A stretch of 64,000 bases of DNA, taken from NCBI GenBank assembly GCA_028023455.1, contig JAQFVV010000072.1, positions 4,720,214-4,784,213 of the forward strand, in the 5' to 3' direction. Shown one piece after another: positions 47,121-59,268 of the stretch. The stretch comes from Epiperipatus broadwayi. Taxonomy: Eukaryota; Onychophora; Udeonychophora; Euonychophora; Peripatidae. Numbering within the stretch: position 1 is the stretch's first letter; every line of letters begins with the position of its first letter. Both the position numbers and the translations under genes were made by a program. The notes under the pieces are model-generated. The model saw only the letters and a program-made list of their open reading frames with translations. It was not told where the DNA came from and did not search any database.

Positions 47121-47452
47121 TTGATATATTCCAATGCCAGAATAATCCATTTATCTTACTGTGTCCCGCACAGAATTCCATTCTGAATCATGGTTTCTTT
47201 ATTTAAATGTTAATGCTCCTCCTAGAAACTTTATCTCCATTATAATTGACATTAAAAAACCCATAGAAATAGTAAGATCATATCATATTGTATATTAATA
47301 TTATTGCTATATGACACTCCTCTTCTTCTATAGTTGCATGACAACCAGAAGTTATACTTTGTCAACAGTAGCAGGCGGAGGCATAAGATTGTATATGTAG
47401 TGTAAATACGCAATTGTACAATTGTTCCATTTCCCCTTAATATATATAAACG

Positions 47453-47630
47453 CAATGGCGTAACTAGAAAAATTGAACCCGAAGGCAGAAATTTATGAGA
47501 TATAGTTAATAAATGTTTTCATGTGAAAATATTTTAATTGCCTTGCTATAGATTTTCAAGTCTATGGGCCCCTGAACTGCGTAGACCCACAGGTATTGCC
47601 TTCCTTTGTGACTCGGTAGTTACATTACTA
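47453..47630. mobile_element. short hAT MITE, 178 bp
   Basis: The left end CAATGGCGTAACTAG and right end GTAGTTACATTACTA are degraded forms of the common hAT end CAGTGGCGTAACTA. The 8-bp flanks TATAAACG and TATAAATA match at six positions. A GGGCCCC motif lies inside. No coding sequence is present. Confidence 0.6.
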
Positions 47631-47639
47631 TATAAATAT

Positions 47640-48350
47640 ACTTCGCGAGTTTGTGTTTATATCACAGTCACCAGTAAACACAACAATTCATTTATTTAAA
47701 CTGCTTGATTTTAACGTTATGATTATATGACATTTAACTTGTTATTAGGCATTTTAAAGACCTTATGACATTTTCGACAGTAGAATTTGGAGTAAACTTT
47801 CCTAAATGCCAAAGTGAGTAAAGAGGAATATATATTAAAGGAATAATTTTATCTTTATAATTTTCTTCAAAGAGTACGTTCAAGCATATTAATATCATTA
47901 TATCTTTAATTAACTCTCTATTGCTTAATGTTTTGTGGTTTTATTTCATGTTATTGGAGATTAAAAATAAATTTAATAAAACATTTATATTGTAAAGCAC
48001 ATGCACGCACAAAATCAGATTTTATTTGCAAATTTTTTGTTTTGTTTTTACATCATTTATTTTCATTAAAAATAAGATTTTTGTTAAAAAATTATTTTAC
48101 TAGAGAAAATAAAATTTCAGTCATTTAGCTGAATTAATGCTGAAAAGCGATATATTGTTTTAAAAAGTTGATTTATTCAAAACAATCAAAATTATGTAAA
48201 TGAATAATTAAAATCTTAAAACATCACGTGATTCCAGTTTATCCAGTGCTTTTTAGGATCAACTTCCGATGCAATAAAATGTCAGTAAAATGGGTTCTTT
48301 TTAAACGAAATTAAAAGCTTTTGTGCATAGGCTGTATACCCCAAAACTCT
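47640..48350. other. A+T-rich gap
   Basis: No gene or element was seen. Confidence 0.4.
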
Positions 48351-48363
48351 ATTGCCCATGTTT

Positions 48364-49089
48364 CAGGGCCGGATTAAATGGTAATCAGACTAAGCAGTCA
48401 CGTGGGGCCCTGGAATACTAAAGGGTCCTGAGGTTTTAAAAGGTCTTTTCATTAGAATTCGAGAAAAATTATATACAATCAACCCTACTATAACGCGAAT
48501 ATTTTTTGATTGGAATTTATCAATAGAAGAAAAAAAGAACATGATAAAAAGTTTAAGGATATTTACAAAAATGACATTGATGTTTGTAATATTGAAGATG
48601 AATTTGATCATTTTCTAATATTTCTAAAAGAAAACAAGGAGACCATAAAAACCACACCAGACATCTATTGAGCCTCCAAAGAAATGTCTTGCATTTCCGA
48701 ATGTTGAAATATTATGGAATTTTTTTTAACAATTCTCTTATCTAATGCATCAGGAGAAAGATTGTTTTCTGTATTAAAGCATGCAAAAAATTATTTAAGA
48801 AGTACTGTGGGAGAAGAAAAATTAAATAATATGGCCATTCTGTAAATAGAGCAGGAAATTTTAAGCCGAATTGACACTACAAAAATAATTGACGAATTTG
48901 CAAGAAATAAAGCAAGATGGAAATCATATAAAAAAAAGTGCTTATTAATAAATTCATTTAATGTATTATTGTGTAAAATTTTTGATTACTTTTCTTTTTT
49001 GTTAATAACTTAATGAGGGTTTTTAAACTTAAATTTGAGGGTTTCAAAATTTTACCACTTGTTGCCTTACTTGGCTTGATCCCCCTCTG
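48364..49089 (+). mobile_element. internally deleted hAT transposon, 726 bp
   Basis: It starts CAGGGCCGGATTAA, ends CCCCCTCTG, and is flanked by a perfect 8-bp duplication CCATGTTT (48356-48363 and 49090-49097). The left subterminal part (GTGGGGCCCTGGAATAC) is like that of hAT elements related to zf-MYM/TTF-type transposases. The right half keeps the end of the transposase gene; the first part of the gene is missing. Confidence 0.92.
48530..48972 (+). pseudogene. hAT transposase C-terminal fragment
   Basis: One frame reads SNASGERLFSVLKHAKNYLR, then STVGEEKLNNMAIL, a stop, and IEQEILSRID. This is the hAT C-terminal dimerisation domain (SERxFSxLKxxKxxLRSTxxxxRLxxLAxLxIE). Upstream, EDEFDHFLIFLKENK continues the domain after further breaks. 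The catalytic DDE core is largely missing. It is similar to proteins annotated as zinc finger MYM-type protein 1-like. Confidence 0.85.
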
Positions 49090-49097
49090 CCATGTTT

Positions 49098-51395
49098 AAC
49101 ATTTTTTACTTCCAAACCTCTTATATCCTCTAATGTGCTTATCTACTCTTTATTCCTTACACCCAAATATTTATTTACCTCTGATTCTTTTTTTCTATCT
49201 AGTCCACTTTAATAAGGATTGTTTTAATATGTCCTTATCCTATTCTTATCTTCCCCAATTTTCATTATAAAGACCTGAATAATAAAAAAAAAAACATAAT
49301 TGTCTCAACTGAGGTGGACACCAGATTGGCAGTTCCTGAATGATAACAAATAAGATTTGCCTCCAAGAAAAAATAAAAATCTATTCATCAGTAATTATTC
49401 TTTTTACATTTAAATTTGATCCACTCTCCATACAATTTATCCTAATCCTCTTTTAATATCCTACTGTCCAAAAAATAAGTGTTCCAATACTCTCCCATTG
49501 TCATATAAATTTCATCTAAAGCACCTCCTATCCTTATTTTTACTCCACTTCTACCACCTACTGTAAGCTTAAGAAATCAATAGATGCTAGATGTTTTGTG
49601 CTTATTAAATTCTTGTCCAGGATTGTCCTATCCATACTATCAGAACACTTTAACTTGACTTTGGATCTAACAGACCTGGATTTTTTAATCTAATCTATCA
49701 TTCACACTGTTTTACACTATCAAGTTACCTACTAACCTGAAATTAAAAGATTTGACTTAATACAAAACCCAAGAAAATTCAGTAGATGGTAATTCATACT
49801 AACTCTCTTTGACTCAAATCCTTCTTAAGTGGCTAGATTAGTGATAGGAGAAGATTTAAATAAGCACAATCTATAATCTATTGTTTACTCAAGTTTACAA
49901 TGGATCTTAGAATTGCAGTAATATAAATGGTTAACTAAAATTTTATGCTAAAACTCTAAATACTGAAGAGCTAAAATAAAGCAGGTTAAAATAGTAGGGC
50001 AACTGATAATAAATATTCCCTTGCCTAATGACTCCAAATGTCTCTGAGACAAATATGTAATATATATATACATACAATTCATGATAGGTTTTATTCATAT
50101 GAATGTATAATATTGCCATTTCTATGATTGTGTTCAAATCCAAAATGATGGAAACTTTCTTCACTAGCTGATAATTTCAAGCATATTCAGATTTTTAGAT
50201 AGATAGCCTATAGCTAATGCTGTACTATGCATATCTGGAATGTTGAGGAATAAGTCTTATAACAATCAGGTTGACTCACTGGGAATAAAAAACACCATTT
50301 ATTCCTCCAGCTAAATAACAATGAAACTTTCACAAGTAATGAGGTAGATATTATGCATGCACGATTATAGAGCCCAGTAGTCACATTTTTATCTAAATAA
50401 ATAAAGTTAAAACAATTTTAAATCACTCATTGCAGAGTAAAAGTCTCTTTTGCAGTCTCTAGCTATTACCTATTGGACTTTCCAATTGCCAAGTGATGAG
50501 AGTTTTGAGTATTTTTGTACTTTGCCTATCTTTTATCTGAGAATAGTTAAATACCCATTTACCAACCAATATTAGATAGTCATCTCAGTTGGCTATATGT
50601 TATCTATCTGCCAAAACAAAACAAGAAAACACCTTAAACCTAATTAGAATCGAGTTTTACTCAGTCATAGTAGACGGAGCTGCTACTAATGGTCCAAAAG
50701 AGCTTTCTTAAAATAAAATAGATTATAATATAAATATGCATAAGTTATTGTTGGCACACTATGTATAAATAAAATATTAAACTCAAAAATTTAATTATAA
50801 AATTATATCATATTTACAATTGAAAGCAAAGGTTGAAGTTTTGAATTTAGGGGGGAGGGGTTGGAAGGGTTAATACTATTCGGCAAATATACTCAAACTT
50901 GTGACAAATATTAATCTCTGATACATCATACACGTAGATCAATCCGTGCGCGATTAATTAGTTACGAGGTTTAGCTATTAGTTTGCTACAATTTACATCT
51001 GATTTGCGCATAAAGATATTTCAGATAAAAATGTTGAGTTTTTAGTTAGAGCTCCTGCTATCTTTTATAATATAGCTGTTAACTTGTGTAATATGATCAA
51101 TCAAAACTGAAATATACTACTTTAGTTATTATTTTACACGAGAGATTAATTTCAGATTATGAATGGAAAGTCACGGGTCTCCTGGGTGTTATAAATTAAA
51201 TGTTTCCATTAATGAATTTTTACAATGTTATTATGAACACAGAATTTAAACTTCTTTTTAAATAATGTTTCCTATGGGTCTGTCAATATACGGTTTTTTC
51301 CCCTTTATGTGTATATTAAATTTTGATTACAGATGTATATTTGTAAAGATATGAATAAATAAAACAGTTATTAAGTTGTTAGTAATGTTGGGAAG
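49098..51395. other. no supported gene
   Basis: A repeat fragment at about 49556-49700 is shared with 43.55 kb. The rest is A+T-rich. Short frames such as 49943-50164 show no family likeness. Confidence 0.35.
50850..50869 (+). other. G-rich tract, possible quadruplex
   Basis: GGGGGGAGGGGTTGGAAGGG stands out in A+T-rich surroundings and could form a G-quadruplex with short loops. Confidence 0.4.
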
Positions 51396-51396
51396 T

Positions 51397-52167
51397 TATT
51401 AATTTTACTTATATATATAGTAATTTCTGTACATTTATTCAGCAATCTATCTATATAGATGTAAAGAAGATCATATCTCTGCCTAATCTGCCTGCGATTT
51501 GGAATTCGAATCCAGACGAACTGAAATTTTTTTAAAAGATGCAAAGTTATTAATTCTGCTTATATAAATATGTCATATTTCTGTACGATTATCAATCAAT
51601 ATAAATGGTATAAATATCTATAAAAGAGCCTTTTGATGAAAATACTGGATCTGCGTACCATGCCAATGGCCTGGGATTCAAATCTAAACTGATTGAAATT
51701 TGGGACATATTAATTCAACTTAAATATGGAAGGACTTCATAGGGCAGAGATAGCACATATATCTGCGATCCTTATAATATTCGGGGTTTGAATCCAGGTT
51801 AAGTAAAATTTTAGAAAGTCTTCATAGTACAGACATAGCACCTTTATCTGCTATGCCTATGACCTAAGGTTTGAATCCAGGCTAGTCAAAATTGTAGTAA
51901 AGTTGTAAAATCTATTCTTTATAAATATATATATATAATTTTTATATTTTTATCTATCAATCTATATTTATATAGGTTTATATAATCATCTCATGATGCA
52001 AATATAATAAATCTATCTGCCAGATAGACTACGTGAAATTCTAGTAAAGATAGAAAGTTAATACTGGTTAAATATATACAATGATTTCTGTATGTTTTTC
52101 TATCAATTTATAAGCATTTATAAGTAGATATATGTATCTCATAGCATAGACTTAGCACACACACACC
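51397..52167. repeat. degenerate satellite with tRNA-like motifs
   Basis: Five to six head-to-tail units of about 100-160 bp are visible, starting near 51397, 51548, 51706, 51816, 51911 and 52053. The unit order is TTATTAATTCTGCTTATATA, TTTCTGTAC, TATCAATCTATAT, CATAGCACAGACATAGCAC, ATCTGCGAT, then GGTTTGAATCCAGGC, then AAATTTTAGTAAAG. The GGATTTGAATCC-like block resembles a tRNA B box and recurs in four units. Units differ by internal deletions. It ends in an AC and AT microsatellite at 52153-52183. Confidence 0.65.
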
Positions 52168-52169
52168 CA

Positions 52170-52760
52170 TATATATATATATAATAAACTTACGATTATA
52201 AATAAATATGGTTCTATCAAAATAACAAATATAATTATGAAACTCTTAACATGAGACATTCAGTAAGGTACACTGGCTTAAGCATTGAGAATACATCCCA
52301 AAAGATATACTCCCAATGGCATAAGAATATTACTCCACCAAATTCACATAATAAACTATTATGTAATACTCTCATGTCTTTGGACATATAATAATTCTAA
52401 AGTATGATTTATAAATTTATTACAGAAATAGTAAATTACTTATTTCTTTAATAAAAATACTAAGTGGATATTTAACTTTAACTAATAATTTTTTATTTAT
52501 CATCTTTCAAATATGATAAATCAAAATTAATACTATATTTTAGATAATTTATTGTACCATTTTATATTTAATTCATCTTACAAAGAGTTCAAACTATCTA
52601 ATATATCTTTATAAGCTTCTATCTACTGAGTTTGAACACCTTCACTCTATAACATTTAAATTATATATTACAAAATAACATAAATTGAAATTTTTTTAAT
52701 ATAACTACTTTTCGAACTCCACCTGTCTGTAGCTATTATAAAGGATATAACATATTGAAC
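52170..52760. other. A+T-rich gap
   Basis: No gene or element was seen. Confidence 0.4.
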
Positions 52761-54728
52761 TGGATGCTTTATCCACTTCAAAAGTTCCATCATAAAATTA
52801 AAACTAACACTTATATTTATAAAGCTTTTAAATTTAATCATCCATTTAAGCTATTGTGCACTTTTTTCACGAGTGTTAAAGAAAACTGTATTTAAAAGTT
52901 TTGTATGTTATTTTTTTTATGTATTAAGAATACATGCAATAAAACACATACTCATTTTTATTTTAAATTCTGTAATTTTACTGCTACAATAGATTTTGGT
53001 TTAAAATAATTTTTTTTGACACTTGTTTTTTTTTTGTCATTATAGTAATTAAAATCAAGCAAAGTTTTAATCTATTTGAAAAAACATTTTAATTTTAAAG
53101 TTTTGATTGCGATCAGGTTTCTTTTTATTTTGTTGTTTGTAATCTATTTTAAAGGCTGAGACTTATTTTTGCATTTATATTTTTAATTAATTTTGAATAA
53201 GATAAGAGCCCTGGTCAGATGTTGTTTTTTAAATTAAGATTAAGTGAGAAGTAGAGATTTACCCTGGTCAAAACCTTTTACTTAAAGATTATGCAGGAGA
53301 TAACAGTTCATATAAATAGCCCAGGTCTTTGACTGATTATTCTTCTTCTTGTGAAGAGTATTAATTCAGCTTATTATTCTGCTGATTATTATTAATCTTC
53401 TTGTTATGATTCTGCTTCTTATTTGCTAATTGTTCAATCCAGATCACCAAAGTTGGATTTCTGCAGACTAAAAATAATATTATTTGCTGAGATAGTCACC
53501 ATGCCAAAATATACACCATGAGAAATCTTTACAATATGCAGTGCTAAACCTTTCTAAAGATGAACCACAGAGCTCCATAATTGTGACTTCAAAATCATGA
53601 CTTAAAAACCTAGTCCAGAACTGATCCAAAGATTGCCTCCAGACTCCCGAACATATAAAAGTAAATCAAAATCTTTATAAGGAACCATATATAAACCTGA
53701 ACTTTGTGTATCCTACTGGAATCACTCTATGGACTGTCTAAAGCCTGAAAGGTAACTGAACTTTTCTATATTGAAACTAGGGCTTAAATCTCTAGTTAAA
53801 TCTCTGTTAAAGTCTCAGCCTAATCTTAAAAGAGACCTGTCTTTATAATAAGTTTTGCATATTCAATTAAATATCTTTGTTTATTTTATATGTATATTAT
53901 TTAGTGGTATTGGAGTCTTAGTTTTAAGATTTCAAATTTTTAAATTTATTTATCCAAGAGTGTATTGTGAGTTTCTATTTTATACATTTCATGTTTTTTC
54001 TTTTTATATTACTAACCCTTGATAAATGCTTGGACAGATATTAGTAATTTTCTTTTAACTCATTTGTTCTTTATTCTTTTATTATAATTAATTTAATTAA
54101 GCCTGGTTTGCATTTCCTGCAGACTGTAAATCTTTTGGCTAGTGATTTATTGAGTATATTGTTCTGTTTTTCTTAGTAGAGATTTTGATCTTTCTATGTT
54201 TCTGATTACATAATACCATAATCTTTTCTTTTCTTGTATTGGAATCAACCTTGAGGTTCTTGAACATGGTCATTCCTTGGATGTTCTACAGACATATGAC
54301 ATTCTTAGTCCTGATGTTTCTTTTCCAGGCTATAGAAAGCTCACCTGTGCTGTTTCATTGTATGCCCTACAAGACCCCTTTTGTTTTAAAATTTCTAAAT
54401 AGGGAAACTAGAATTAGTTTATATAAATTGCTAGCAGGATGTCATAATTTCTTTTGATTCTTAGGTGAGAAAATGAAATTATCTGCCAGGGTGTTTAATG
54501 TTTTAATATTCTTGTATACTCTCTGATAAATACGCTAGAGAAATCCAAATCAAACATTCATATTTTGTTTGCCTGGAATTTATTATTGTGAATTTAATAA
54601 ACTATGAAATTATTTAAAAACTATTTTCAATGGTCTGAACAATGTTAAAGACCTCTTTCTCTCCCTGGGTTTAGCTGGTGACATTCTTCATCTAGATTAA
54701 CTTTTAAATCACCATATATTAAAATTTT
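52761..54728 (+). repeat. long direct repeat, left copy
   Basis: It matches 56292-58210. Useful landmarks are CTGATTATTATTAATCT, CACCATGCCAAAATATA, GGTAACTGAACTTT, TCTTAGTTTTAAGATTTCAA and CCCTGGGTTTAGCTGGTG. A splice-donor-like AAAG/GTAACT lies near 53750. It is followed by AGGTAGTTAGTGACC. Confidence 0.8.
53311..53318 (+). promoter_or_regulatory. TATA-like box in left direct repeat
   Basis: TATAAATA followed by GCCCAGG is found at the same place in the copy at 30873 and, mutated to CATAAATA, at 56741. Confidence 0.45.
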
Positions 54729-55130
54729 AGGTAGTTAGTGACCTAGTGGCATGCCTTCATGATCAAAAGAAGTGATCAGTACAATAAATAGTGATATTTT
54801 ATTACTACCAACATAGGCTTTGAATTGAGAACCCATGTGAGATTTTGTTCAGACAATTGAGAAATATTTCAGGTGTTGGAGGCAAGATTTAGTATTTGGA
54901 ATCAGTTTGTGCTAGTCATGGTATGTATTGTTGGAGCAGTTTGGAGTAAAGGGTTCTTTTTTTTAATATGATAAAAATTAAATAAACTGTTAAATAGCGT
55001 TTTTCTTTCAATTTATTTTTGAATGTAAGAAAGTGTAAAATAAATAAATATTAAGAAGTTATACTTTTTGTAAAACTGAAAGTAAAAGTTAAGAAATATA
55101 AAAATATTGGATTTGATCTTGTTTTCAAAA

Positions 55131-56010
55131 ATGGAAGCCAGCATAGAAATTGATAGGGGTAGTGTTGGAACAAAGCCCTGTTTCTCACAAAAATCCCCAA
55201 ATAATAGAAAAAGACATGTCAGAGACCCAGATTATGATGAAGATAATGATGGAAATAATGAAATACAATAGAGAAATAGAACAAAAGTTACTGAAAGAAA
55301 TGAAGCAAAGTCAGCAGCAATAAAAGAAGAAAATAAAGCAATATTGGAGGAGTTCAAAGCTAAAATGATAAAGCAAATGAAAGCAATGAGGCAAGAAATA
55401 ATGGGAAGAGTTGAGAAAAATCAGCAGACTGTAGAAACTGTAGAAAAAGATCTGACTAAAGAAAGTGAGGAAGTTGAAAAGGAAATTGAGGTGGTAAGAG
55501 ATGTAGGTGAAGGGAAAAATGAATTAAAACAAGGTAGATAAAGTGGAAATTAAGATAGAAATGGGTAGAGATTAAATACAGATAGATAGTGTGCATAAAT
55601 TAGAAAATGCAGATCAAGAGGTAGAAAAAAGGTATAAGTTAAAGACAGAAAATAATATAAAAGAGTTTCCACAAGAGACTAAAAATAAGTTGACTAAATT
55701 AACTGTTCATTTTGAACATGGATTTAAAACAAACAAAAGAATTCAGAGAAAGATTAAGAAATATGTTTTTAAAGCAGAAATAAAGGCTACTTATAAAGCA
55801 ATCTTATTTAAAACATTCAAAAAGACTGTAGAAGATCGATTCTTTCCATTTCTTATTATCAATGCGATCAATGATAAAGTGAACCACTTCAAAGAAATGT
55901 GTTTTGCTCAGCAAAAAGGTCTTCAGATATATGTGGTAGAAAATAAAATAGAATGTGAAAGGGACAAGACAAAAATTATAAGCAAGCAAAAGACAAGAGG
56001 GGAAAAGTAA
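55131..56010 (+). pseudogene. coiled-coil protein remnant, gag- or ORF1-like position
   Basis: An ATG at 55131 opens a frame with one TAG at about 55269 and a stop at 55539-55541, about 136 codons in all. A frameshifted continuation runs 55591-56010 (139 codons). The first part is an acidic stretch (RDPDYDEDNDGNNE) followed by a Lys/Glu-rich segment with heptad-like spacing (about residues 60-135), likely a coiled coil. The second part is basic with TFKKTVEDRFFPF. No zinc knuckle, protease or RT was found. Its place between direct repeats suggests gag, but no family was recognised. Confidence 0.4.
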
Positions 56011-56291
56011 CCTATATCAGAGAACTAGTTAAAAAAGAAAAAGAACCACCTGACAAAGATTAAGGGGTTTAGATTTCTATTAATCGGTGGTATTTTTTTT
56101 AAAAAAGATATTTGTTTATATGATTATGAGAATGGAGAAAGTAAGGTTAATAAAATAAAATGTTCTTTTAGACAGAACACAGGGCAAATGTTCAGCAGGA
56201 TTTCTGATGAGTTTTTTTTAAATGTTTTTTTTAAAAAAAATAGCAAAAAATATATATATATATATTTATGATGTGATGGAACAGTTAAACA

Positions 56292-58210
56292 TGGATGCTT
56301 TATCCACTTCAAAAGTTCTATCATGAAATTAGAGCTAAAATTTATATTTATAAAAAAAGAGTTTTGTATGTTATTTTTTATATATAAAACACATACCCAT
56401 TTATATTTTAAAATTCTGTGATTTTACTTCTACAATAGATTTTGGTTTAAAATAATTTTCTTTTGACACTTGTTTTTTTTGTCATTACAGTAATTAAAAG
56501 CAAGCAAAGTTTCAAAAAAGCATTTTAATTTTAAAAAGTTTTGATTGCAATCAAGTTTCTTTTTATTTTGTTGTTTGTAATCTATTTTAAAAGTTGAGAT
56601 TTAGTTTTGCATTTATTTTTTTAATTAATTTTGAATAAGAACCCTGGTCAGATGTTTTTTTAATTAAGATTAAGTAGGAGATAGAGATTTAGCCTTGTCA
56701 AAACTTTTTATTTAAAGATTACGTGGAAGATATCAGTTCACATAAATAGCCCAGGTTTTTGACTGATTATTATTATTCTGCTCATGAAGAGTATTGATTC
56801 AGCTTCTTATTATTTTGCTGATTATTATTAATCTGCTTGTTATGATTCTGCTTTTTATTTGTTAATTGTTTAACATGGATCACTGAAACTGGATTTCTGT
56901 GAACTGCAAATAATAATACTACTTGCCGAGATAGTAGAGGCCATCCAGTCACCATGCCAAAATATATGCCATGAGAAATCTTCACAGTATGCAGTGCTAA
57001 ACCTTTCCAAAGATGAACCCCAGAGCTCCATAATTGTGACTTCAAAATCATGACGTAGAAACCTAGAACAGAACCGATCAAAAGATTGCCTCCAGACTCC
57101 TGAACATATAAAAGTAAATCAAAATCTTTTTAAAGAACATATATAAACCTGAACTTTGTGTATCTTGCTGGAATTACTCTAAGGACTATCTAAAGCCTGA
57201 AAGGTAACTGAACTTTCCTATATTAAAACCAGAGTTTAACTCTCTAGTTAAATCTCTGTTAAAGTATCAACTTAATCTTAAAAGAAACCTGTCTTTATAA
57301 TAAGTTTTTCATACTCAGTTAAATATCTTTGTTTATTTTATTATGTATTTTATTTATAGTGTATTGAAGTCTTAGTTTTAAGATTTCAAATTTTTAAATT
57401 TATTTATCCGAGTGTATTGTGAGTTTCTATTTTATATATTTAGTGTTTTCTCTTTTTATGTTACTAACCCTTGATAAATGCTTGGGATGATATTAGTAAT
57501 TTTCTTTTAACTCACCTGTCCTTTATTCTTTCATTATAATTAATTTAGTTAAGCTCGGTTTGCATTTCCTGCAGACTGTAAATCTATTGACTAGTGGTTT
57601 ATCGAGTATATTGTTCTGTTTTTCTTAGTAATGATTTTGATTTTTCTATGTTTTCAATTATGTAATACCATAATCTTTTCTTTGCTTGTATTGGAATCAA
57701 CCTTGATGATCTTTAATGTGGTCATTCATGAGCTGTTCTGCAGATATATGCCATTGTTAGTCCTGATGTTTTTTTTCCAGGCTAAGGAAAGTTCACCTGC
57801 ACTGTTTCATTGTATTTCCTACAAGACCCCTTTTATTTTAAAATCTCTAAATAGGAAAACTGGAATTAGTTTATATAAATCACTAGCAGGAAGACATAAA
57901 TTCCTTTTAATTCTTAGGTGAGAAAATGAACTTATTTGCCAGGGTGTTGAATGTTTCAATACTCTCATACAGTCTCTGATAAATACGCTAGAGAAATCCA
58001 GATCAAACTTTAATATTTTGTTTGCCTGGAATTTATTATTGTGAGTTTAAGAAACTATGAAATTATTTGAAATTATTTTGGCTGGCATTTGTCTCTGTAT
58101 TCTTTTCTCAATTGTCTGAACAATGTTAAAGATCTGTTTCTCTCACTGGGTTTAGCTGGTGGCATTCATCATCATCGTTAACTTTTGGATTACTATAAAT
58201 TAAATTTTTT
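56292..58210 (+). repeat. long direct repeat, right copy
   Basis: Partner of 52761-54728. Its right end AAATTTTTT runs straight into the tail of a minus-strand LINE (GTGATGTGATG), the same junction type as at 33464. Confidence 0.8.
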
Positions 58211-58890
58211 ATGTGATGTGATGTGATGTACTGTAGCTTCTCCTTAAATGAAGTCAAGAACCTCTCAGCAATTATGCCCAGAGAAACCTGTTAGCTACTT
58301 TATTTTGCATTCCCCAGTTTAAGTTTCCCCATATTCGGCTCCATCCCATTTCCACAACATAATTTTTGTCAATTTTATGGCCTTTATATCTAAGTCCCTC
58401 TTATTTTATCCAAAACCCAACATAAAAACCAATAATCCACTTTCTGTATAATCACTTTTTTCATATTTATTCTTCCATAACTTCATTATATGTGCCCTGT
58501 CTGTTTACAAGCATTTACATTCAATTAACAGATGCCGAATATTTTTTATTCCTTCCTTACATAATTTACAGACTAAATCACCCATATTTTTCCATTTACT
58601 TGTATATTCTCTTGTTGCTAAAGATCCCATTTGAGCCTTAAACAATAAACTACTTTTCTTACTATTATCATATATTAACTTGCACCTAATATTCTGTTTA
58701 TTTCTATATATATTTAAACTCTTTTTACTCTCCATATTAGTTCTCCATCTCTCTAACTCCCTATTCTTTATTAATAAATCTATTCTTTTATCCCATTCCT
58801 TATCACTATAATATTCAACAATTCTCCTAACACAATCATCCCATCATTTGTACAAATATACTTATAATAAATTCTTTATCCAAATCTTTT
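58211..58890 (-). mobile_element. CATCA-tailed LINE, array copy A
   Basis: A 3' fragment with tail at 58211-58229. It encodes the ORF2 C-terminus, open at 58505-58735 (knuckle CKLCKEGIKNIRHLLIEC). It is 5'-truncated at CAAATCTTTT, where the tail of copy B begins. Confidence 0.9.
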
Positions 58891-59094
58891 GATGTGACGT
58901 GATGTACTGTGGCTTCTCCTTAAATGAAGTCAAGAATATCTGAGTAATTATGCCCAGATAAACCTGTTAGCCACTTAATTTTTCATTCACCACTCTAAGT
59001 TTTTCTACATTCTGCTCTATCCCATTTCCACAACATAATCTTTGTCAACTCTATAGCCTTAATATCTAATTCCCCCTTATCTTTTTCCAAACCC
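58891..59094 (-). mobile_element. CATCA-tailed LINE, array copy B
   Basis: About 204 bp, consisting of tail, 3' UTR and the last codons of ORF2. Truncated where the tail of copy C begins. Confidence 0.88.
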
Positions 59095-59268
59095 ATGTGA
59101 TGTGATGTATTTGGCTTCTCCTTAAACGAAGTCAAGAATATCTCAGCAATTATGCCCAGATAAACCTGTTAGCCATTTTATTCTCCATTCCCCACTCTTA
59201 AGTCTTCCTATATTCTGCCCCATCCCATTTCCACAACATAATCTTTGTCAATTCTATGGCCTTTATAT

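Larger units (their letters stand above)
52761..58210 (+). mobile_element. LTR-like composite element, 5.4 kb
   Basis: Two direct repeats of about 1.95 kb flank a 1.56-kb middle with a decayed coiled-coil frame. The repeats start TGGATGCTTTATCC, contain a TATA-like box and are clearly similar along their whole length with small indels. This resembles an LTR element with long LTRs and a gag-like remnant but no pol. I could not find a convincing primer-binding site, polypurine tract or target duplication. A tandem duplication of a non-LTR sequence cannot be ruled out. Confidence 0.5.

Noticed and set aside
54239-54457. 72-codon frame, repeated at 57631-57921
   Set aside because: Open in both copies of the long direct repeat, but the frames differ in length and the diverged copy at 31.75 kb is broken, so coding is not supported.
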